A stretch of 64,000 bases of DNA from Zopfochytrium polystomum (taxonomy: Eukaryota > Chytridiomycota > Chytridiomycetes > Chytridiales > Chytridiaceae), in NCBI GenBank assembly GCA_025765615.1, contig JAIVFJ010000064.1, positions 62,001-126,000 of the forward strand, in the 5' to 3' direction. A model generated the notes under the pieces. It worked only from the letters and a program-made list of their open reading frames with translations, was not told the DNA's origin and did no database searches. How positions within the stretch are numbered: the first letter of the stretch is position 1; the number at the start of each line of letters is the position of its first letter. Below, one piece after another: positions 1 through 6,943 of this stretch. The position numbers and the translations under genes were made by a program.

Positions 1-575
1 CAGTCACCATCTGTAGCAGCACGGAAGTTGAAGTACGGCGACAGCAGCTCACCATCCGACACCCGAATCGGTACCTTCATCCGCCCAAGCCATCTGCTAG
101 GCACTCTGATCTCGTTGGACTGCATGTCCCACACTGGCACAGCAACACCACGTGCATTGGTCATACTGCGTATACTGAAGGTGGAGCCACGCACCATGCC
201 TCGTTTACCTAGCATCAGTTGCTTGACTGCAGCAGAGAATGCCGACGACTGGCGTGTACCTGCGAAGAGATCCCTGTTGGCAGCTGCACGTGGATCTTGA
301 ATGTCATCATCCTCGAATGTCATGAATCGCGGGAATCCTATCACGTAGTCATCATCTGCTACATGCTCTCCAATCAGATGCCCAGAACATGCCGTGTGCG
401 ATGGAATGTGACACAGCCTCGTGCTTACATTGTCACTAGCATCAGTTGATATGTACTTCAGATTGTGTACATCAATCTCTGTCAGCTGAATGGATGTGAT
501 CTTCGGAGCGGCATCTACCCTCGAGTGTGCCCGTACATAGCGGCAAAGCGTGAATTCAGGTGGTACGTGCTCCAT
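1..575 (-). CDS. Partial ORF, possible RNA polymerase large-subunit-like protein
   Basis: The minus strand is open without a stop from an ATG at 575 to the window edge, giving the first 191 residues of a longer protein. Around residues 112-150 there is a run with a Gly-Lys-Arg-Gly-x-Val-Arg-Gly core, an Arg-Ser pair eight residues on, and then Glu-Ile-Arg-Val-Pro. This resembles the beta-prime/RPB1 segment around the 'GKxGRxRxxLxGKRVxxSxRSV' region followed by 'GVP'. The fit is by eye and weak, so function is uncertain. A TTTTAAAC motif lies about 20 bases upstream of the ATG. The gene is divergent from the killer-toxin-like gene. The neighbouring capping enzyme makes a virus- or plasmid-type polymerase plausible. 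It could also be an unrelated island protein. Confidence 0.4.
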   Translation of the reverse strand, partial: MEHVPPEFTLCRYVRAHSRVDAAPKITSIQLTEIDVHNLKYISTDASDNVSTRLCHIPSHTACSGHLIGEHVADDDYVIGFPRFMTFEDDDIQDPRAAANRDLFAGTRQSSAFSAAVKQLMLGKRGMVRGSTFSIRSMTNARGVAVPVWDMQSNEIRVPSRWLGRMKVPIRVSDGELLSPYFNFRAATDGD

Positions 576-591
576 CCGGTGCTGTGATCCA

Positions 592-602
592 GTGTTTAAA
601 AT
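592..602. promoter_or_regulatory. TGTTTAAAATG motif in divergent promoter region
   Basis: This TTTAAA-centred motif sits between the divergent minus-strand ORF starting at 575 and the plus-strand chitinase-like gene. The same core recurs at 3882, 5613, 6087 and 9165, always at a gene boundary of the island. Its role as a promoter element is inferred from position only. Confidence 0.4.
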
Positions 603-720
603 GAAGCTCCAGGACGCAAGAGCATGAATACTGATAGACTGATATTGAATGGCTGATGTCCGGAGCACATGCCACATGCTGGCTGCCAAACGCTTGCACT
701 CCCATTCAGTGCACGTATCT

Positions 721-3558
721 ATGACAGGCATTAACCTCACGTTGCTCGTACTCATACTCAGCTGGGCTCATGCAGCCTGGGGCTACTGCACGACGAGAAC
801 CGTGCCGTCGGGTGCTGGCTGTTGGCAGCTAACGCAAGACTGCGGCATTCCGCAAGCTCAGTTGGAGCAATTCAACTCATATGACAGTGCGTTCTGCTCA
901 CACTTAGTAAGCGGACAGACATACTGCTGTACGTCGGGTGGGTTACCTCCAACCGGGCCCTCTCCATCTGCTAATGGTACATGCGCTCTGTACTACGTGA
1001 AGAGTGGAGATACTTGCTCAGCTATCGCCCAAGCCACAGGCACTAACTATGCGAACTATGATGCATGGAATGCCAATAACTGGCAGTGCCACGGATGCTC
1101 CGGTCTGTTGCCTGGCGATGTGATCTGTGTCTCTACTGGCACTCCACTGCCTAACCCGCAACCAAAGCAGAACACAGACGGGAGTTGCTACACATACACA
1201 GTCCAGAGTGGCGATACATGCGATGCACTTGACAGGAAGTACAATCTGAAGACAGAGCAGATCGAGTCATTCAACACACTCACCTTCGGATGGCTGGGAT
1301 GCAACAGACTGCAGGCCGGTGCTGTAATCTGTCTCTCCACTGGCTCCGCTCCTTTGCCACCTGTCGATCCTGCTGCTGAATGCGGACTGCAGAGCATGGT
1401 CAATGGGAAGCGCAACGGGACCTGTGTACTGAACACATGCTGCAGCAAGTGGGGCTTCTGCGGTACTACAGCCGATTTCTGTGGCACAGGATGTCAGTCC
1501 AACTGCGGTATGGGATACCCCCAATCTGCTACATCACCTCCAGCACATAGCCAGTACAGAGTGGGATACTATGCGACGTGGACCAGGGGCAACGCATGCA
1601 CTGCGAGTTCCCTGTTGCAGTACAACCTGACTGGCTACACGCACATCATACTGGCATTCGCAACCATTACCAGCGACTACAAGATAGCATTCGATGCAAG
1701 CGCACAAGCTGCACTATCTGAACTGGCGAAGCTATCGGGTGTGAAGCGCATGGTGTCGATTGGTGGATGGGGGTTTACTGATGATCCAGCCACTCAGCCC
1801 ATATTCAGCCGGATGGTAGCTAATGGCAGATCAGTGTTCATCCAGTCTCTCGTTGCTATGCTGAATGCAGGTACAGTTGATGGGTTCGACCTGGACTGGG
1901 AGTATCCCACTGCAAGTGATAGGGGCGGCAATGCACAGGACATACCGAACTACCTGCAGCTGTTTAGTGACATAAGAAAGGCCATGCCCAATGCTCCTAT
2001 ATCTGTGACTGCACCCGCTTCACTGTGGTACTTGCGTGGCTTCGATATCAAGGCAATCTCCTCATACGTTGACTTTATCAACTATATGACCTATGACTTC
2101 CACGGGCAATGGGACTATGCAAACAAATGGACAGGGCCATTCCTCAGGTCGCACGTCAATTGGACTGAGACAGTAGATGCTCTCTCGCTGATAGTGAGAG
2201 CAGGTGTCCCGAGCAACAAGGTCACACTCGGTATCGCCCACTACACACGCAGTTTTAGAATGTCAAGCACAGGATGCACCCTGCCTGGATGTACGTTCTC
2301 ATCGCAAGTAGCAGACGCCGGCACGTGTACTGGCACAGGAGGCATATGGACTCAGCCTGAGATCGATGAGTACGTGAGACTGTATGGGGAACACTTCAAT
2401 CGGTACTTCGACGCTCAGTCCAGGTCTACGATTGGTACTTATGGGAACCAATGGGGAGCATATCTCACAGAAGATGAGAAGCAATATAGGAGACAACAGG
2501 CGGCAGCAATGAATCTCGCGGGAACGATGGAATGGGCTATTGACATGCTGCCATCAATACAGACAATACAGCCAGTGATAGCTACCAATGCTAGACAGGG
2601 TATCTCCTATGACAGCCAGAACATCACTAAGGCATACTGCGATCAGTTTGCAGACTACAACCTACTGAACATAGACTCAGTACCAGAGCAATGTCGCGGG
2701 CAGACACTACGCAGGGGAGTCATGAGGAATGTAACTGACGCAGTGTCCAAATTCAGACAGCTGGATACTGATGGTGACTACCCTGGCTACTTCCGGGCGC
2801 AGGTAGAGGCCACGAAAGACTATATGTCAGGTCAGCTAGTACGGTTCATGGCAGCCAATGGGACCAGGTACTTCCGCTGTACCACAGGCTATACACTCAA
2901 TGGACCATGCTGCAATAACGCAACAGGCACCGGCTGGGTGAAGGGATGTGACTCGAGCTCCACCTGTACCACAGGATCATCGAATGGAGTGACTGACTGT
3001 GATAGCAGCGCGATGCAATTCCTGGTGACAGTGCCTCGAGTGGGACAGAGAGTGCCAGAGTACACGCTGACTGCCGTGAACGAGACTGGGTTCTTCGCTG
3101 ATGTGAAACGCTATCTCGGGCTAGACCCTACATGGGTACAGTACGGAGACCAGGTGATTAACCTGAACAAGGCATCCGTATGTGGCAAGGACAATCCAAT
3201 GTGTGTAGGCGACAGGATGTACTGGCATAAGTTCCCGGTGTTGAACAGAGACAAAGTACAATTGCCAGATCCACTCGATACTGCCCGACTGTTGATGTCG
3301 AGGATGGACGGATATCTGTCACAGTTCGCAATCACAACCTCCGCGCTTGATTACAGTGGCACATTCAATGCTATGGTTGGCATGTATCCCCTGATGGCAT
3401 TCGCTAACACAGTGAACAATGCACAGACAACGTATGACGAGGGGAAGGATGCAGCAGAGAAACAGAGGAGGAATGGCATATTCGCTATAGTGGGTGCCGT
3501 GCTTGGTGTCATACTGTTTGCGACTGGGATAGGTAGGTGCTCCGTTCGCTGTAGGTGA
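721..3558 (+). CDS. Killer-toxin alpha-like LysM/chitin-binding/GH18 protein (3' end broken)
   Basis: Secreted chitinase-like protein with the domain order of the zymocin alpha subunit of yeast linear killer plasmids and of fungal LysM (subgroup C) chitinases. I prefer the ATG at 721 because it begins a clean signal peptide with a hydrophobic Leu/Val/Ile core; an in-frame ATG at 649 would add 24 residues. From residue 22 there are three Cys-rich LysM-like repeats (about 22-75, 88-140, 156-208), a type 1 chitin-binding domain with its Cys pattern (about 220-263) and a GH18 domain from about 278. The catalytic DxxDxDxE motif is intact at residues 387-394 (DGFDLDWE), so hydrolase activity is expected. 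A hydrophobic segment lies near residues 918-935. The frame then ends at 3558, just after a 4-base tandem repeat, while homologous-looking coding continues in another frame. In the killer systems the alpha subunit binds wall chitin and helps a separate toxin enter; no such partner is proven here. Confidence 0.8.
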   Translation: MTGINLTLLVLILSWAHAAWGYCTTRTVPSGAGCWQLTQDCGIPQAQLEQFNSYDSAFCSHLVSGQTYCCTSGGLPPTGPSPSANGTCALYYVKSGDTCSAIAQATGTNYANYDAWNANNWQCHGCSGLLPGDVICVSTGTPLPNPQPKQNTDGSCYTYTVQSGDTCDALDRKYNLKTEQIESFNTLTFGWLGCNRLQAGAVICLSTGSAPLPPVDPAAECGLQSMVNGKRNGTCVLNTCCSKWGFCGTTADFCGTGCQSNCGMGYPQSATSPPAHSQYRVGYYATWTRGNACTASSLLQYNLTGYTHIILAFATITSDYKIAFDASAQAALSELAKLSGVKRMVSIGGWGFTDDPATQPIFSRMVANGRSVFIQSLVAMLNAGTVDGFDLDWEYPTASDRGGNAQDIPNYLQLFSDIRKAMPNAPISVTAPASLWYLRGFDIKAISSYVDFINYMTYDFHGQWDYANKWTGPFLRSHVNWTETVDALSLIVRAGVPSNKVTLGIAHYTRSFRMSSTGCTLPGCTFSSQVADAGTCTGTGGIWTQPEIDEYVRLYGEHFNRYFDAQSRSTIGTYGNQWGAYLTEDEKQYRRQQAAAMNLAGTMEWAIDMLPSIQTIQPVIATNARQGISYDSQNITKAYCDQFADYNLLNIDSVPEQCRGQTLRRGVMRNVTDAVSKFRQLDTDGDYPGYFRAQVEATKDYMSGQLVRFMAANGTRYFRCTTGYTLNGPCCNNATGTGWVKGCDSSSTCTTGSSNGVTDCDSSAMQFLVTVPRVGQRVPEYTLTAVNETGFFADVKRYLGLDPTWVQYGDQVINLNKASVCGKDNPMCVGDRMYWHKFPVLNRDKVQLPDPLDTARLLMSRMDGYLSQFAITTSALDYSGTFNAMVGMYPLMAFANTVNNAQTTYDEGKDAAEKQRRNGIFAIVGAVLGVILFATGIGRCSVRCR

Positions 3559-3856
3559 ATGGGCGTTTGCAGTTACTATTGGCGAGGTTGCAGTGACTAT
3601 TGCTGATGTTACGAACACAATCATATCCGCTGTAATGAACGGACCAGAGGCATTCAACATAATCGGTACGGTTGTGGCCATACTGTTGTCAGCATTCCCT
3701 GCAATTAGTGATATACGCTTCTTGGCTAAAGTCCGCGCTATTGATGACTGGACGACACTAACCGGCCTCCGGCTGAGAGAGGAGATAATGTCACCGTATG
3801 AGGGGGACATATACGATCGCATGTTTAGCAAGGCACCACAATGCGGCAGACACTAG
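3559..3856 (+). pseudogene. C-terminal continuation of the chitinase-like gene in a shifted frame
   Basis: Immediately after the stop of the preceding frame, another frame is open for about 100 residues and ends at 3856. It contains hydrophobic helical segments typical of the C-terminal part of killer-toxin-like chitinases. The frame change coincides with a tandem AGGT-AGGT duplication at 3531-3538. There is no separate promoter or good start context, so I read it as the detached 3' part of the same gene rather than an independent one. Alternatives are programmed frameshifting or an assembly error. Confidence 0.55.
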
Positions 3857-3879
3857 ACACTGTGATACAGTCACTAGAG

Positions 3880-3896
3880 TGCAGTTTTAAACTGCA
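3880..3896. terminator. 17-nt perfect palindrome between convergent genes
   Basis: TGCAGTTT-T-AAACTGCA is a perfect inverted repeat with a one-base centre. It lies between the 3' end of the chitinase-like gene (3856) and the 3' end of the convergent secreted-protein gene (3902). The same CAGTTT/AAACTG core recurs after the gene ending at 6063. A shared bidirectional 3'-end signal is inferred. Confidence 0.5.
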
Positions 3897-3901
3897 GCTA
3901 A

Positions 3902-4780
3902 TCAGCAACCCGGATTTACGAATTCAGAGAGCGACGCACCGTTCTGTGTCCGTTCGATTGTAGTGCCCGCGCGAGTGAGTGTATGCCATTCATCCACAGT
4001 CCGATCCTCCAAGTACATGATATCGCCTGGCCTGATCGTTAGATCATCGAGGAAGTCAGGGCCAAATATAGCTCCTGATACTGTCTTGGAGAATGCGTCC
4101 ACCATGTCAGTAATTCTGGCCCCCTCTGGTCCATGTATAATGCCCACTAGGTTAGTCAGTTTCACACGGGAATTGGCTATGAAAACAGTAGCTGCTAGGG
4201 TGTACTTGATACCCTTCGTTGACCAGAACAGTACCTTACTCTGCAGGGCATCACCGGAGGCAGCCTCATTCTGATATGTGCCGGACTCGATTACTGCCTT
4301 GTCAGCAGATGGCACGTAGGACAGGGAGTCAAGGGACTGCAGCTGAGCATACGTTGGGAGCTGAGCCAGAAGGGCATTGGCCTTCACTAGATTCTCAACC
4401 AATCCAGGCTGCGCGAGGCTACTGTTGTTGCTGGGAAGAGAACGTACAGTGGAGATGAATGAGTCGAATGTAGACTGAACGTATGATGCCGGTGCAATAG
4501 CAGGAGCATATGTCCCTGCACCTGAGTCATAGGTACCACCAGCGCAATAGTGAGCGAACTGATAGAATTGCCCGAACGTAGCACCACCAAGGCAATCACC
4601 GGACTTAGCTCCTGGTGTCTTAAATGAGCCGAAGTCTAGCTTCAGTCCATCGGATGTAGACTGACATAGATAGCGTACATAGAACATCATGAACAGTGGA
4701 ACGGAACCAGCTGCATGCACCAGCTGAATGCAGTGCACCATGCACGCGAACAGCAACAACAGTCTAGCGTGTGTAAGCAT
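3902..4780 (-). CDS. Secreted protein of unknown family
   Basis: Single-exon ORF of 292 residues with a strong signal peptide: a Leu/Phe-rich core and a likely cleavage after an Ala-Ala-Gly stretch near residue 25. The mature part has several Cys residues, one Asn-Asn-Ser-Ser sequon region and no motif that I recognise. It is convergent with the chitinase-like gene and divergent from the 4890 gene, with only about 110 bp between the two starts. Secretion together with a neighbouring killer-toxin-like chitinase makes a partner role conceivable, but nothing in the sequence proves it. Coding quality is good: no stops over 880 bases and consistent hydrophobic patterning. Confidence 0.6.
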   Translation of the reverse strand: MLTHARLLLLFACMVHCIQLVHAAGSVPLFMMFYVRYLCQSTSDGLKLDFGSFKTPGAKSGDCLGGATFGQFYQFAHYCAGGTYDSGAGTYAPAIAPASYVQSTFDSFISTVRSLPSNNSSLAQPGLVENLVKANALLAQLPTYAQLQSLDSLSYVPSADKAVIESGTYQNEAASGDALQSKVLFWSTKGIKYTLAATVFIANSRVKLTNLVGIIHGPEGARITDMVDAFSKTVSGAIFGPDFLDDLTIRPGDIMYLEDRTVDEWHTLTRAGTTIERTQNGASLSEFVNPGC

Positions 4781-4889
4781 ACTGTCTATAGCAGGAACGA
4801 ATGAGTGCCAGTGAATAGCTACCGCCCGGTCACCGGCATGTAATACAGCCGCAATTTATTGCCGCCTTTCATCAGCAGAGGCAAGTGGC
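4781..4889. promoter_or_regulatory. Divergent promoter region of two island genes
   Basis: These 109 bases separate the starts of the minus-strand secreted protein and the plus-strand Thr/Asn-rich protein. A small hairpin GCAAT-TT-ATTGC lies at 4851-4862. No GTTTAAAAC copy is present here, although TTTAA occurs at 4898, just inside the plus-strand gene. Confidence 0.3.
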
Positions 4890-5552
4890 ATGGCGTGTTT
4901 AATCAGAACACCAGGTCCAGCATCAGCCAATATCCTACTAGCAGCGTGTAATGGCTCACGCTATGTGTCTGGCAATTCGGCTGCAACTGACTATTACTGT
5001 GGTAAGCTGAACTACACACCAGGCCAGGTAACAGCACCAGAATTCATGTCCAAGTGCGCTGCTATGCTAGAGTCAACGAACTCAACTGCAGGATACATGC
5101 AGGCCATACCCATCTCTCTGGTGAATGCCACTAAGCTGCAGGTACTGCCTGGGTACTACAAAGTGTATGGCAGCTCGGCACTCCCTCTCGATATTCCCTC
5201 AAGCTACCAGAATACCACTGCTAGTTCCGTGTATACTACATGGACCATAGTGCCTGCCACTAGCATAGCCACGGTAACTCAGGTGCTAACACAGACAATC
5301 GAGACACTGATTCCCACTGCTACGCTGACTACAGCCAATGTGACTGTTACTGTGCCGGTGGTATCATCTACTGCGGTTCTATCAGGCAATGCGTCGACGC
5401 TGTATTACATAACCTCGAGCACAGCATCGGTCCAGCAGATAGTGACTCCCGTGCCTATACTCACAAGTACCAACATAACCACAGTCACTACAACGCAGAT
5501 GGCAACGGTGGGAACATACAGCAGGAATGTCTCGTACACAACAGTATCGTGA
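4890..5552 (+). CDS. Thr/Ser/Asn-rich surface-type protein, unknown
   Basis: ORF of 220 residues. The N-terminal half has four Cys residues and several N-glycosylation sequons. The C-terminal half (about 110-220) is a beta-rich Thr/Val/Ser tract with many Asn-x-Thr/Ser sites, as in glycosylated stalk or wall proteins. There is no classical signal peptide at the chosen ATG, and no other start was found, so secretion is uncertain. No family is recognised. It lies between the secreted protein and the small membrane protein of the island, on the same strand as the latter, about 95 bp upstream of that gene's start. Confidence 0.5.
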   Translation: MACLIRTPGPASANILLAACNGSRYVSGNSAATDYYCGKLNYTPGQVTAPEFMSKCAAMLESTNSTAGYMQAIPISLVNATKLQVLPGYYKVYGSSALPLDIPSSYQNTTASSVYTTWTIVPATSIATVTQVLTQTIETLIPTATLTTANVTVTVPVVSSTAVLSGNASTLYYITSSTASVQQIVTPVPILTSTNITTVTTTQMATVGTYSRNVSYTTVS

Positions 5553-5612
5553 GTGCAACCACCCATGCACGGATGTCAGCATTCAATGGTTGATTGTTGC
5601 ACCGAACTCTCC

Positions 5613-5620
5613 TTTTAAAC
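5613..5620 (+). promoter_or_regulatory. TTTTAAAC motif upstream of the 5647 gene
   Basis: TTTTAAAC lies 27-34 bases before the ATG at 5647, with a second partial copy (CTTAAAC) at 5625-5631. The distance is similar to that of the copy upstream of the minus-strand ORF at 575, supporting a promoter-type role for this core. Confidence 0.35.
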
Positions 5621-5646
5621 ATCACTTAAACAGCGGGACACTAACT

Positions 5647-6063
5647 ATGGGTGTCATTCCCAGAATATCACATCCAGTAGAGACAGGGGAATTCACACTC
5701 AAGGGCCGGTGGTTTCGCTATGTGCTGATTGCACCTGATAAGCGCAAAGCAATAAACCAGAGCATCATGGAGAGTGTGAGTCGAGAAATGGCTACATGGC
5801 TCCTTCTCAAACTGATATGGTTCAAGATAGCAGATTTCATAATGTACCTGATCTTAGCATTGCCGCTGGCCCCACTGTGGATTCCGGTGGTAATAGTGGA
5901 TGCGTTCTGCTCGGAGAGGCGATCATTGCCTATGAGGGTATTCTACTACCTCACACTGACATCCACAAGGACACTAGATCCTGACTCATACCGGGCACTA
6001 AGGACAGACATAGTATCGCGGCAGGGGGTGAGAAACGAGGAGGAGCTAGGCATTGAGACATGA
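5647..6063 (+). CDS. Small membrane protein, unknown
   Basis: 138 residues from the ATG at 5647; an upstream in-frame start at 5527 exists but would overlap the preceding gene. Two adjacent hydrophobic segments fill about residues 50-85 (Trp/Leu/Ile-rich, with a Leu-Ala-Leu-Pro-Leu-Ala-Pro-Leu turn). The N-terminal part is basic and the C-terminal part is charged. No family is recognised. It is followed 24 bases later by the 13-nt palindrome at 6087. Confidence 0.5.
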   Translation: MGVIPRISHPVETGEFTLKGRWFRYVLIAPDKRKAINQSIMESVSREMATWLLLKLIWFKIADFIMYLILALPLAPLWIPVVIVDAFCSERRSLPMRVFYYLTLTSTRTLDPDSYRALRTDIVSRQGVRNEEELGIET

Positions 6064-6086
6064 GACGGAGGCAGGCAGTTGATGTG

Positions 6087-6099
6087 CAGTTTAAAACTG
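6087..6099. terminator. 13-nt perfect palindrome after the 5647 gene
   Basis: CAGTTT-A-AAACTG is the same inverted repeat as at 3882-3894 with the central base changed. It lies 24 bases beyond a stop codon. A 3'-end or processing signal of the island is inferred. Confidence 0.45.
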
Positions 6100-6943
6100 A
6101 CAATAGCACATACCGTGCAGTGCGCGTAGCTGGTACCTCCTGCGGACATGATCGATGCTACAGTCTGAGTACAGGCACAGGCTATGTGTTCGGTACATGA
6201 CTCCAGGTGTATGCTGTATGATATGGCCACAGTGTTCAGTCGGGTGTTCCACCGCATGTACCCGCAGCCTGCTCCTGGGTATACGTACCCTCATCTCAGC
6301 ATAGCTCCTGTATCTCATATGCAGACAGGACCATAGAGCATACGTCATACGCTGTGCTACGCAGTCGGGTGCCTTTGCTGATACACTGTGCGTATGTGTG
6401 TGTGAAACAGTGGCATGAGTATTGCTACAGTGTGGCGAGTGCCTTCACTGGAATGGTGAGTATCGGATAGTGACTGCGATTGATGCGATCAAGCAACATG
6501 GAGCGCGAGTGATGAACTGTTGCCCCCTGCGTCCTTCCTTCGTAGCCTACCAATGTGACCTGCTCCAGTGATATCACATGCTAGAGTGATAAGCTCCATG
6601 CAGGTAGTGAGATGCAGAACCATGAAGTGTGGCCCCGCTTGTACTGGCATTACCCAGGAGGCGCTGCAGGGAGTGACAATCTGCACGTAGCTATCTGACA
6701 CTGGCAGCGACGCACACTAGAGCCTGAGACAAAGCACACACCATGACCTGCCGTATACTCATTCGCTGTGTTAATCACTACATGCTATACCTCTGCACCA
6801 GGCATACATAACAACGCACCAGCAGTACCACCTGATTGTGAGTATAGCTGCTCTAATGATGGCAACTGTGTCTGGCAACCTGCGCTCAGCTGTCGGTGGT
6901 ATGCATCTCCGCAATCTCTTGCTGCTGTAGTTCACAGCACGAA
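6100..6943. other. Long intergenic stretch of the island, no supported gene
   Basis: No ORF here is convincing. The best candidate is a 70-codon minus-strand frame at 6489-6701 with two Cys and no recognisable motif. The stretch may contain the promoter of the capping-enzyme gene, remnants of a lost gene, or both. An in-frame ATG at 6896 lies just upstream of the start I prefer for the capping enzyme. Confidence 0.3.

Noticed and set aside
649..720. Upstream ATG of the chitinase-like gene
   Set aside because: The extra 24 residues are hydrophilic and would bury the signal peptide that starts cleanly at 721.
5382..5582. Minus-strand frame inside the Thr-rich gene
   Set aside because: It is a shadow of repetitive Thr/Val codons on the other strand.
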